This document shows, one piece after another, positions 1 to 7,648 of a stretch of DNA of 22,352 bases; positions within the stretch are counted from its first letter, which is position 1, and each line of letters starts with the position of its first letter. Origin of the DNA: an uncultured Eubacterium sp. (GTDB lineage Bacteria; Bacillota; Clostridia; Lachnospirales; Lachnospiraceae); contig CAJTSV010000064.1 in assembly GCA_910579075.1 (NCBI GenBank), forward strand, positions 1 to 22,352, read 5' to 3'. The position numbers were made by a program, and so were the translations under genes. A model generated the notes under the pieces. It saw nothing but the letters and a program-made list of their open reading frames with translations, was not told the origin of the DNA and searched no databases.

Positions 1-870
1 ATGTTGGGTGGGATCATTAAAAAGACTGCCGTGCTTACCAAAGAAAAAGACGGACTCGGTTGCTGTAAGCTCGTCGTATTTTGCAATGCGGTAGAGGACA
101 ATCCTTTTATGGCAGGCGCGTTTCACGGGGTGACCGAGGCTGATGCGGTGATTCATGTAGGTGTCAGCGGGCCGGGCGTTGTGAAGACGGCATTAACGCA
201 GGTGCGCGGGGAAAGCTTTGAGGTGCTTTGCGAGACGATTAAAAAGACGGCGTTTAAAATTACGCGCGTGGGCCAGCTGGTGGCACAGGAAGCTTCCAGG
301 CGGCTTGGCATTCCGTTTGGCATTATTGACCTGTCACTTGCACCGACACCGGCTATCGGAGACAGCGTAGCGGATATCCTGCACGAAATCGGCGTGGAAT
401 ATGCCGGAGCGCCGGGCACGACAGCAGCGCTTGCCCTGCTCAACGACCAGGTGAAAAAGGGCGGCATTATGGCATCCTCGTATGTCGGCGGACTGAGCGG
501 CGCTTTTATTCCGGTCAGCGAAGACCAGGGAATGATTGACGCGGCGAAGGCCGGAGCGCTGACACTGGAAAAACTGGAAGCGATGACCTGTGTCTGCTCG
601 GTCGGCCTGGATATGATTGCCATTCCGGGCGATACGAAGGCATCTTCGATTGCGGGCATTATCGCGGATGAAATGGCAATCGGCATGATTAACCAGAAGA
701 CGACCGCCGTGCGCCTGATTCCGGTTATCGGCAAGGGGGTCGGGGAAACGGCAGAATTTGGCGGCCTGCTTGGCTATGCGCCGATTATGCCGGTCAATCC
801 GTATGACTGCAGCGCGTTTATCAGCCGCGCCGGAAGAATCCCGGCACCTGTGCACAGCTTTAAAAATTAG
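1..870 (+). CDS. PFL family (DUF711/UPF0210) protein, C-terminal part
   Basis: The frame is open from the first base. It encodes the last 289 residues of a protein whose family is usually about 450 residues, so about 160 N-terminal residues lie outside the window and the ATG at base 1 is very probably internal. Family-typical stretches are DGLGCCKLVVFCNAVEDNPFMAGAFHG, GVSGPGVVK and the terminal AGRIPAPVHSFKN. The family is annotated by distant similarity to pyruvate formate-lyase, but its function is not established; the piece here shows no obvious radical-enzyme glycine loop. In Firmicutes it usually sits beside a small ACT-domain protein, which would be upstream of the window. The next gene starts three bases after this stop, so the two are probably co-transcribed. 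Confidence 0.88.
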   Translation: MLGGIIKKTAVLTKEKDGLGCCKLVVFCNAVEDNPFMAGAFHGVTEADAVIHVGVSGPGVVKTALTQVRGESFEVLCETIKKTAFKITRVGQLVAQEASRRLGIPFGIIDLSLAPTPAIGDSVADILHEIGVEYAGAPGTTAALALLNDQVKKGGIMASSYVGGLSGAFIPVSEDQGMIDAAKAGALTLEKLEAMTCVCSVGLDMIAIPGDTKASSIAGIIADEMAIGMINQKTTAVRLIPVIGKGVGETAEFGGLLGYAPIMPVNPYDCSAFISRAGRIPAPVHSFKN

Positions 871-873
871 GCT

Positions 874-2082
874 ATGAGCAGGCTTATCATTTTTTGTAAA
901 AACGGGGTAGAGACACTGTCTTATTTTTCTGCGCAGATGGCGCAGGCGTTTGCGTCCCGGGACTATGAAATATTCTGGCTGGATTTAAATATGACAGGGC
1001 TGGGCGCGTGGAAGCTGCGGCAGATGGTTCCCGGAAAAGAAGCAGTCCTGGTTACGTTTAACTGTATCGGCCTGAGCGGGGAAGAAGGGCTGTGGGAACT
1101 GGATGATGCCGGGATGGCATGCTCCAGCATCTGGGAACAGCTGGGCATCCGGTGCCTGAATATTCTGGCAGACCACCCGATGTATTATTACAAGCCGCTG
1201 CGCCATCCGGTGCCCGGCATGCGGGTATACTGCATTGACAGGGATCATGCGGCTTATATGAAGCGGTTTTATCCGCAGATTCCGTGCGGCTTCCTGCCGC
1301 TGGCCGGAAACTGCCTGCCAGGGGAAGCTCTGGTGCCCGGCCAGGCAGAATCACTGGAACAGTGGATAAAACGGCCTTACCCGGTTGTCTTTACCGCAAA
1401 TTATGTTCCGCTTGCGAATATAGAAAAGCAGCTGCGCAGCCTGGAGCCGGAATACCGGGATTTTTATTTTGAAATCATACATGCGCTTGTCAGGCATCCG
1501 GGGCAGGATTTATTTTCCTGCATCGAAACGTATCTGCGGCGGGAAATGCCGGATATTACAGACGAAGGCATGTGCAGCGCCATGAGCACAATGCCGGCAG
1601 TGGATTTATGGGTGCGCACGCATTTTCGGGAAAAGACGGTGCGGGCGCTTGCAGAAGGCGGGATTACGGTGCATGTCTTTGGCAAGGACTGGGAGCAGAT
1701 GCCCTGCAGCCATCCGCAGCATATCATATCCTGCGGGCGGATGATTGATTCCGCAGGCTGTGCCAGGGCTATGGCGCAGGGGAAAATCGCGCTGAATACC
1801 ATGCCGTGGTTTAAAGACGGCGCCCATGACCGGATTTTTACCGCCATGCTGCAGCAGGCTGTGCCGCTGACAGATGCCAGCACGTATCTGCAGGAGAACT
1901 TCCGGGATATGGACCCGGTTGTATATTACGATTTGGAAAAGCTGGAAGAACTGCCGCAAAAGGCGGGGCAGCTTTTGCAGGAGCCGGAGCAGATGCATGC
2001 ACTTGCCAGCCGGGGAAAGAGCCTGGCACAGCAGCATCATCTATGGGCGTGCAGGGCGGACATGCTGGAAGCAGATTTTTGA
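874..2082 (+). CDS. CgeB-like glycosyltransferase family protein
   Basis: A 402-residue cytosolic protein without signal peptide. The C-terminal third looks like the glycosyl-transferase domain of the YkvP/CgeB type (Glyco_trans_1_2): VHVFGKDW near residue 270, a segment ending LNTMPWFKDGAHDRIFTAMLQQAVPLTD where such enzymes bind the nucleotide sugar, then a helical tail LLQEPEQMHALASRGKSLAQQHHLWACRADML. The N-terminal half (ILADHPMYYYKPLRHP) resembles the acceptor-side Rossmann-like domain of these proteins. Start ATG lies three bases after the preceding stop without a clear ribosome binding site, suggesting translational coupling. Substrate and product cannot be read from the sequence. Related genes act in spore coat or flagellar/protein glycosylation, but nothing nearby points to either. 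Confidence 0.72.
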   Translation: MSRLIIFCKNGVETLSYFSAQMAQAFASRDYEIFWLDLNMTGLGAWKLRQMVPGKEAVLVTFNCIGLSGEEGLWELDDAGMACSSIWEQLGIRCLNILADHPMYYYKPLRHPVPGMRVYCIDRDHAAYMKRFYPQIPCGFLPLAGNCLPGEALVPGQAESLEQWIKRPYPVVFTANYVPLANIEKQLRSLEPEYRDFYFEIIHALVRHPGQDLFSCIETYLRREMPDITDEGMCSAMSTMPAVDLWVRTHFREKTVRALAEGGITVHVFGKDWEQMPCSHPQHIISCGRMIDSAGCARAMAQGKIALNTMPWFKDGAHDRIFTAMLQQAVPLTDASTYLQENFRDMDPVVYYDLEKLEELPQKAGQLLQEPEQMHALASRGKSLAQQHHLWACRADMLEADF

Positions 2083-2158
2083 ATAGCAATATGTCCAATT
2101 CAGATAAATATCCAATTCAGATACAGAAAGAAAAAAACGAATGCAGGAGGAATTCAAC

Positions 2159-2872
2159 ATGGAACTCACATCACTGGAAAGCCAGCTGAACAGCAATCCG
2201 TACCCGGGCCGGGGCATTATTATCGGACTGTCCCCGGACAGTGCTTATGCGGTTTGTGCTTATTTTATTATGGGCCGCAGTGTAAACAGTCGCAACCGCA
2301 TTTTTGTAAGAGATGGCGAAGGCATCCGCACAAAGGCTTATGACCCGGCAAAATTAAGCGACCCGAGCCTGGTTATTTATGCTCCGGTACGCGTGCTCGG
2401 CAACAAGACGATTCTTACAAACGGAGACCAGACAGACACCATTTATGAGCTGATGGACCAGCAGCAGACCTTTGAGCAGGCGCTGCGCACGCGGACCTTT
2501 GAGCCGGATGCACCGAATTATACGCCGCGCATATCCGGCATTATGCATCTCGAGCACGGCAGGTTTCACTATGCGATGTCCATTTTAAAGAGCAATCAGG
2601 GCAGGCCGGAGTCCTGCTGCCGCTATACCTTTGCCTATGAAAGCCCGGTGGCCGGGGAAGGCCATTTTATCCATACATACAAAGGAGACGGGGAGCCGCT
2701 GCCAAGCTTTGAGGGCGAGCCGGTGCGTGTTAGCATTTCAGGCGACATTGATGCATTTACCGACTGTGTATGGTCAAACCTGAATCAGGAAAATAAGGTA
2801 TCGCTGTTTGTGCGGTTTCTCGAAACTGCAACCGGAAAATATGAGACAAGGATTGTAAATAAGAATAAATAA
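2159..2872 (+). CDS. IMP cyclohydrolase (PurO-type)
   Basis: The predicted 237-residue enzyme closes the ring of FAICAR to give IMP, the last step of purine synthesis, in organisms that do not rely only on the PurH cyclohydrolase domain. Family features are the N-terminal NPYPGRGIIIGLSPD segment, the SVNSRNRIFV turn, the YAPVRVLGNKTILTNGDQTDTIY core and the ENKVSLFVRFLE end. I chose the ATG at 2159 because AGGAGG lies at 2145-2150 with good spacing; the in-frame ATG at 2141 lies upstream of that site. The stop is followed after one base by the tgt start, so the two are co-translated or coupled. No other purine gene is in the window. Confidence 0.8.
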   Translation: MELTSLESQLNSNPYPGRGIIIGLSPDSAYAVCAYFIMGRSVNSRNRIFVRDGEGIRTKAYDPAKLSDPSLVIYAPVRVLGNKTILTNGDQTDTIYELMDQQQTFEQALRTRTFEPDAPNYTPRISGIMHLEHGRFHYAMSILKSNQGRPESCCRYTFAYESPVAGEGHFIHTYKGDGEPLPSFEGEPVRVSISGDIDAFTDCVWSNLNQENKVSLFVRFLETATGKYETRIVNKNK

Positions 2873-2873
2873 T

Positions 2874-4025
2874 ATGTATGAATTAATCAGAAAAGAAGGC
2901 AGGGCAAAGCGCGGCGTCCTGCATACGGTGCATGGGGATATCCAGACCCCGGTATTTATGAACGTAGGAACCTGCGGGGCAATTAAAGGTGCCGTGTCCA
3001 CCGAAGATTTGATGAGCATCGGCACGCAGGTGGAGCTGTCCAATACCTACCACCTGCATGTGCGCCCGGGGGATATGCTGATAAAAAAACTGGGCGGACT
3101 GCATAAATTTATGGCATGGGAGCGGCCGATACTGACCGATTCCGGCGGGTTTCAGGTGTTTTCGCTGGCAGACCTGCGCAAAATCAAAGAGGAAGGCGTT
3201 TATTTCCGTTCCCATGTAGACGGGCGCAATATTTTTATGGGGCCGGAGCAGAGCATGCAGATTCAGTCCAACCTGGCATCGACCATTGCTATGGCGTTTG
3301 ACGAATGCCCGTCCAGCCGTGCAGACCGCACGTATGTCCAGAATTCGGTAGACCGCACGACGCGCTGGCTGAAACGGTGCAAAGACGAAATGGCCCGTTT
3401 GAACAGCCTGGAATCGGCGATTAATCCAAATCAGCTGCTGTTTGCCATTAACCAGGGAGCGGTTTTTGACGATATCCGCGTGGACCATGCAAAACGTATT
3501 TCCGAGATGGAGCTGGACGGCTATGCCATCGGCGGGCTTGCCGTTGGCGAGACGCACGAAGAAATGTACCATGTGCTGGAGGTTACCGTGCCGCATCTGC
3601 CAGTGGATAAGCCGGTATATTTAATGGGCGTCGGCACGCCGGAAAATATTCTGGAAAGCGTGGAACGCGGCGTGGACTTCTTTGACTGCGTATACCCGTC
3701 GCGAAACGGCAGGCACGGGCATGTATATACCGGCCATGGAAAGCTGAACCTGTTTAACCGCCGGTACGAAACAGACATGCGCCCGATAGAAGAAGGCTGC
3801 CCGTGTCCGGCCTGCCGCAGGTACAGCCGCGCGTATATCCGGCATCTGCTCAAAGCAAAAGAAATGCTCGGAATGCGCCTGTGCGTGCTGCATAACCTGT
3901 ATTTTTATAACCATATGATGGAAGAAATCCGGGATGCCCTGGATGCAGGGGATTTTGCGGGCTATAAGAAAAGAAAGCTGGAAGGGTTTTTGGAAAAAAC
4001 AGAAGAAACGCCTGGAATAAGTTAA
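2874..4025 (+). CDS. tgt: queuine/preQ1 tRNA-guanine transglycosylase
   Basis: Tgt exchanges guanine 34 in the wobble position of GUN-anticodon tRNAs (Tyr, His, Asp, Asn) for preQ1 in bacteria. The 383-residue length is normal. Visible motifs are TDSGGFQVFSL with Asp89 (general acid/base), GGLAVGET in the substrate pocket, DCVYPSRNGRHG with the nucleophile Asp271, and a zinc site made of Cys309, Cys311, Cys314 and His340 (CPCPAC ... LHN). The start at 2874 gives the usual N terminus MYELIRKEGRAKRG. It follows IMP cyclohydrolase by one base and precedes yajC, the usual tgt-yajC order. No queuosine biosynthesis genes are nearby. Confidence 0.97.
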   Translation: MYELIRKEGRAKRGVLHTVHGDIQTPVFMNVGTCGAIKGAVSTEDLMSIGTQVELSNTYHLHVRPGDMLIKKLGGLHKFMAWERPILTDSGGFQVFSLADLRKIKEEGVYFRSHVDGRNIFMGPEQSMQIQSNLASTIAMAFDECPSSRADRTYVQNSVDRTTRWLKRCKDEMARLNSLESAINPNQLLFAINQGAVFDDIRVDHAKRISEMELDGYAIGGLAVGETHEEMYHVLEVTVPHLPVDKPVYLMGVGTPENILESVERGVDFFDCVYPSRNGRHGHVYTGHGKLNLFNRRYETDMRPIEEGCPCPACRRYSRAYIRHLLKAKEMLGMRLCVLHNLYFYNHMMEEIRDALDAGDFAGYKKRKLEGFLEKTEETPGIS

Positions 4026-4041
4026 ATTTTTCTAAAATAGG

Positions 4042-4070
4042 TTGCCCAAACCCGTATCTTCGTGTACAAT
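4042..4070 (+). promoter_or_regulatory. sigma-A promoter for yajC
   Basis: TTGCCC at 4042-4047 and TACAAT at 4065-4070 are separated by exactly 17 bases, starting 16 bases after the tgt stop. Transcription would begin near 4077 and leave a leader of about 57 bases before the yajC start. Read-through from tgt remains possible. Confidence 0.55.
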
Positions 4071-4133
4071 ACCTTTTGTGTATCAAACAAGGTCTGTGCA
4101 AAACCAGACACGCAGTTTTTTAGGAGGAAAAAA

Positions 4134-4478
4134 ATGATTTTAGCAGGTATCACAGCTTCGGCAGATGCGACAGGCGGCATTGCCAGCATGGTCATTTCGC
4201 TTGTTATTATGGTTGCGTTCCTGTACTTTTTCATGCTCCGTCCGCAGCAGAAGGAGCAGAAGAAGAAGGACGCCATGCTTGCAGCGCTTGAGGTAGGCGA
4301 CACGATACTGACAACGAGCGGATTTTACGGCACCATTATTGATATTTCAGACGATACGGTAATCGTAGAGTTTGGAAGCAACAAAAACTGCCGCATTCCG
4401 ATGCAGCGTGCAGCCATTTCAGTTGTAGAAAAACCGGAAAATGCAGCAAATGCGGTCGAAAACAAAAAGAGTAAATGA
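4134..4478 (+). CDS. yajC: preprotein translocase subunit YajC
   Basis: YajC is the small single-pass subunit that associates with SecDF and the SecYEG translocon in the inner membrane. The 114-residue product has one N-terminal membrane helix (about residues 17-35, MVISLVIMVAFLYFFMLRP), the hallmark RPQQKEQKKKDAML just after it, and a soluble SH3-like domain with VGDTILTTSGFYGTIIDISDDTVIVEFG. The start at 4134 follows an AGGAGG with eight-base spacing; the longer open frame from 4062 begins inside the promoter and adds an untypical N terminus. Unlike the common tgt-yajC-secDF order, the next gene is leuB, so secDF must lie elsewhere. Confidence 0.95.
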   Translation: MILAGITASADATGGIASMVISLVIMVAFLYFFMLRPQQKEQKKKDAMLAALEVGDTILTTSGFYGTIIDISDDTVIVEFGSNKNCRIPMQRAAISVVEKPENAANAVENKKSK

Positions 4479-4491
4479 TTGGCAGGATAAG

Positions 4492-4533
4492 CTGTCTGAA
4501 ATCGCCTTTTTCAGGTAATTTCAGACAGTTTTT
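4492..4533 (+). terminator. rho-independent terminator after yajC
   Basis: A perfect 11-bp inverted repeat (CTGTCTGAAAT at 4492-4502, ATTTCAGACAG at 4518-4528) encloses a 15-base loop and is followed at once by five T residues (4529-4533). It lies 14 bases after the yajC stop and separates it from the leuB operon. Confidence 0.9.
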
Positions 4534-4543
4534 GATTTCATGG

Positions 4544-4572
4544 TTGAAAAATCAGGCCAAAAGTTATATGAT
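4544..4572 (+). promoter_or_regulatory. sigma-A promoter for the leuB-ilvD-ilvB-serC-serA operon
   Basis: TTGAAA at 4544-4549 and TATGAT at 4567-4572 have a 17-base spacer, directly after the yajC terminator. The predicted transcript carries a leader of about 130 bases before leuB. I looked in it for a T-box (AGGGTGG-type anti-terminator box) and for a second terminator and saw neither. Confidence 0.65.
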
Positions 4573-4707
4573 AGAACCCGACAGACTTTTTTACGAACAG
4601 ACAGAACAGGAAAGCGCGGGGCCGCACAGACAGAAACAGGCTGATAAAACGGTGCTGTTTCAGGCGTTCCGGACGCTTGCTGAAATTCAAAGAAAGGAAG
4701 TTTTCAT

Positions 4708-5817
4708 ATGAAATATCGTGCAGGAGTAATTGCCGGGGACGGAATCGGCCCGGAGATTACAGCAGAAGCAAGGAAAGTATTGGATAAAATCGGTGATACC
4801 TTCGGGCACCAGTTTGATTACGAGGATATTTTAATGGGAGGGTGTTCGATTGACGCCACAGGCGTTCCGCTGACTGACGGGGCTATCGAACAGGCAAAGG
4901 CTTCCGATGCCGTCCTGATGGGTTCTATCGGCGGCAACACGGCGACTTCTCCGTGGTATCAGTTAGAGCCGTCCCTGAGGCCGGAAGCAGGGCTGTTAAA
5001 GCTGCGCAAATCGCTGAATCTGTTTGCAAATTTAAGGCCTGCTTATTTATATGAAGAATTAAAAGAAGCGTGCCCGTTAAAAGACGACATTATCGGGGAC
5101 GGATTTGACATGATGATTATGCGTGAGCTGACCGGGGGACTGTACTTCGGAAAGCGCGTAACCGAGCAGCGTGACGGGCTTTTAACCGCAGAAGATACGC
5201 TGACATATAATGAAGAAGAAATCAGGCGGATTGCAAAACGCGCGTTTGACATTGCCGGAAAGCGCCGCGGGAAGGTGACAAGCGTAGACAAGGCAAATGT
5301 GCTGGATTCTTCCCGCCTGTGGAGAAAAATCGTAGAAGAAACTGCAAAAGCTTACCCGGATATCGCTTATGAGCATATGCTTGTGGACAACTGTGCCATG
5401 CAGCTTGTCAAAGACCCGAAGCAGTTTGACGTGATTTTAACCGAAAATATGTTTGGGGATATTCTGTCGGATGAGGCTTCCATGCTGACCGGGTCTATTG
5501 GAATGCTGCCGTCTGCCAGCTTAAACAATACAAAATTCGGCCTGTATGAGCCGAGCGGCGGTTCTGCGCCGGATATTGCAGGCAAAGGAATTGCAAATCC
5601 AATCGCAGCTGTTTTATCGGCAGCCATGATGCTGCGCTACAGCTTTGACCTGGACAAAGAAGCAGATGCCGTGGAAGCAGCGGTAAAACAGGTGTTAAAG
5701 GACGGTTACCGCACGATTGACATTATGCCGCAGGAAGACCGGAAAAAAGCAGAAGTGACGCAGGTTGGAACAGCGCAGATGGGCGATGAAATCTGCAAAA
5801 GAATCCATGGCAATTAA
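4708..5817 (+). CDS. leuB: 3-isopropylmalate dehydrogenase
   Basis: LeuB oxidises and decarboxylates (2R,3S)-3-isopropylmalate to 2-oxoisocaproate with NAD+, the third leucine-specific step. The 369-residue length is typical. Motifs seen are GDGIGPEI at the N terminus, LRKSLNLFANLRPAYLYEEL, RELTGGLYFGKR, VDKANVLDSSRLWR, the metal-binding region VDNCAMQLVKDPKQFDVILTENMFGDILSDEAS, and the NAD site GLYEPSGGSAPDIAGKGIANP. The start has AAAGGAAG eight bases upstream. It is the first gene of the operon. leuA, leuC and leuD are not in the window, so leucine genes are dispersed in this genome. The PSASLNN and EPSGGSAPD stretches favour LeuB over tartrate dehydrogenase-like relatives. Confidence 0.95.
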   Translation: MKYRAGVIAGDGIGPEITAEARKVLDKIGDTFGHQFDYEDILMGGCSIDATGVPLTDGAIEQAKASDAVLMGSIGGNTATSPWYQLEPSLRPEAGLLKLRKSLNLFANLRPAYLYEELKEACPLKDDIIGDGFDMMIMRELTGGLYFGKRVTEQRDGLLTAEDTLTYNEEEIRRIAKRAFDIAGKRRGKVTSVDKANVLDSSRLWRKIVEETAKAYPDIAYEHMLVDNCAMQLVKDPKQFDVILTENMFGDILSDEASMLTGSIGMLPSASLNNTKFGLYEPSGGSAPDIAGKGIANPIAAVLSAAMMLRYSFDLDKEADAVEAAVKQVLKDGYRTIDIMPQEDRKKAEVTQVGTAQMGDEICKRIHGN

Positions 5818-5941
5818 AGGTACGGTATTCCGGATGCTGAACATGAGAAAGGAAAGACGGGGAAAGCAGCCTGTTTCGTATCTGAAATCAAAGAAATACT
5901 CTTAAAATAAATAGATTAGCGGAAAAAGGAGTTTACTATAT

Positions 5942-7627
5942 ATGAAAAGTGATAACGTAAAAGCCGGCATGCAGCAGGCACCGCACCGCTCGCTGTTCCA
6001 TGCACTTGGCTTTACCGAAGAAGAAATGAAAAAACCAATGGTCGGCATCGTCAGCTCTTATAACGAAATCGTGCCGGGCCATATGAACCTGGATAAAATT
6101 GTAAATGCAGTAAAATTAGGCGTGGCGGAAGCAGGCGGCGTTCCGGTCGTATTTCCGGCCATTGCAGTCTGCGACGGCATTGCGATGGGACATATCGGCA
6201 TGAAATATTCGCTTGTAACAAGGGACCTGATTGCGGATTCCACGGAATGCATGGCGCTGGCGCACCAGTTTGATGCGCTCGTGATGGTGCCAAACTGTGA
6301 TAAAAATGTACCGGGGCTTTTAATGGCTGCGGCAAGGATTAACGTGCCGACCGTATTTGTATCGGGCGGCCCGATGCTGGCCGGGCATGTAAAAGGAAAG
6401 AAAACAAGCCTTTCTTCCATGTTTGAGGCAGTCGGTTCTTATGCAGCCGGTACAATGAGTGAAGAAGACGTGCGTGAATTTGAACAGAAGGCATGTCCGA
6501 CCTGCGGTTCCTGCTCAGGCATGTATACCGCAAATTCCATGAACTGCCTGACCGAAGCGCTTGGCATGGGCCTTGGCGGCAACGGCACGATTCCGGCGGT
6601 TTATTCCGAGCGCATCAAGCTGGCAAAGCATGCCGGAATGGCGGTTATGGAAATGCTGGAAAAAAATATCCGTCCAAGGGATATTATGACCAGGGAAGCG
6701 GTTATCAATGCACTGACCGTGGATATGGCGCTTGGATGCTCGACAAACAGCATGCTGCACCTGCCGGCGATTGCGCATGAAATCGGGTTTGATTTTGATA
6801 TTGCTTTTGCAAATCCAATCAGCGAAAAGACCCCGAACTTATGCCATCTTGCCCCGGCAGGCCCGACGTATATGGAAGACTTAAACGAGGCAGGCGGCGT
6901 ATATGCGGTCATGAAGCAGTTAGCCGATATCGGCCTGATACATACGCAGTGCATGACGGTAACGGGAAAAACCGTTGGGGAAAATATCAAAGACGCCGTG
7001 AATAAAAATCCGGAAGTTATCCGCCCGCTGGATAATCCATACAGCAAAACAGGCGGCCTGGCTGTATTAAAGGGCAATCTCGCCCCGGACGGCTCGGTTG
7101 TAAAGCGTTCTGCGGTTGTGCCGGAAATGATGGTGCACGAAGGCCCGGCGCGGGTATTTGACTGTGAGGAAGACGCGATTGCAGCCATTAAGGGCGGCAG
7201 CATCAAAGCCGGCGATGTCGTGGTTATCCGCTACGAAGGGCCAAAAGGCGGCCCGGGCATGCGGGAAATGTTAAACCCGACGTCTGCCATTGCAGGCATG
7301 GGGCTTGGTTCTTCGGTAGCGCTTATTACCGACGGGCGTTTTTCAGGTGCAAGCCGCGGCGCGTCCATCGGGCACGTGTCGCCGGAAGCCGCTGTCGGCG
7401 GGCCGATTGCGCTTGTCAAAGAAGGCGATACGATTCGGATTAATATCCCGGAAATGAAACTGGAGCTGGCTGTTTCGGACGAGGAACTCTCCGAAAGAAG
7501 GGCGCAGTGGCAGCCAAGGGAGCCGAAGGTGACAAGCGGTTATCTGTCCCGCTACGCATCGCTTGTAACATCCGGGAACCGTGGCGCTATTTTACAGAAT
7601 CCGGGTGCCGGGAACCAGACGGAATAA
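5942..7627 (+). CDS. ilvD: dihydroxy-acid dehydratase
   Basis: IlvD dehydrates 2,3-dihydroxyisovalerate and 2,3-dihydroxy-3-methylvalerate to the 2-oxo acids of valine and isoleucine, using an Fe-S cluster and Mg2+. The protein has 561 residues, normal for the family. Candidate cluster ligands are Cys119 in PNCDKNVPG and Cys residues 185, 188 and 191 in CPTCGSCSGMYTANSMNC. DGRFSGASRGASIGHVSPEA near the C terminus is the family signature. AAAGGAG precedes the ATG with suitable spacing. The gap from leuB is 124 bases with no convincing terminator; I judge it part of the same operon, though a weak internal promoter cannot be excluded. Confidence 0.97.
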   Translation: MKSDNVKAGMQQAPHRSLFHALGFTEEEMKKPMVGIVSSYNEIVPGHMNLDKIVNAVKLGVAEAGGVPVVFPAIAVCDGIAMGHIGMKYSLVTRDLIADSTECMALAHQFDALVMVPNCDKNVPGLLMAAARINVPTVFVSGGPMLAGHVKGKKTSLSSMFEAVGSYAAGTMSEEDVREFEQKACPTCGSCSGMYTANSMNCLTEALGMGLGGNGTIPAVYSERIKLAKHAGMAVMEMLEKNIRPRDIMTREAVINALTVDMALGCSTNSMLHLPAIAHEIGFDFDIAFANPISEKTPNLCHLAPAGPTYMEDLNEAGGVYAVMKQLADIGLIHTQCMTVTGKTVGENIKDAVNKNPEVIRPLDNPYSKTGGLAVLKGNLAPDGSVVKRSAVVPEMMVHEGPARVFDCEEDAIAAIKGGSIKAGDVVVIRYEGPKGGPGMREMLNPTSAIAGMGLGSSVALITDGRFSGASRGASIGHVSPEAAVGGPIALVKEGDTIRINIPEMKLELAVSDEELSERRAQWQPREPKVTSGYLSRYASLVTSGNRGAILQNPGAGNQTE

Positions 7628-7648
7628 ACGGGAAAGGAGGCAGATTTC

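Noticed and set aside
1..3. ATG at base 1 as the real start of the PFL-family gene
   Set aside because: The family is about 450 residues and the visible part aligns with its C-terminal two thirds; the ATG is an internal Met at the window edge.
2883..3596. A 237-codon open frame opposite tgt
   Set aside because: It is antisense to a fully motif-supported enzyme, with no ribosome binding site and no recognisable domain.
4573..4707. Possible T-box or attenuator leader before leuB
   Set aside because: No AGGGTGG-type T-box sequence, leader peptide with Leu codons or second terminator hairpin could be found.
4475..4711. A 78-codon open frame between yajC and leuB
   Set aside because: It lacks a ribosome binding site, overlaps the yajC stop and the leuB start, and passes through the yajC terminator and the leuB promoter.
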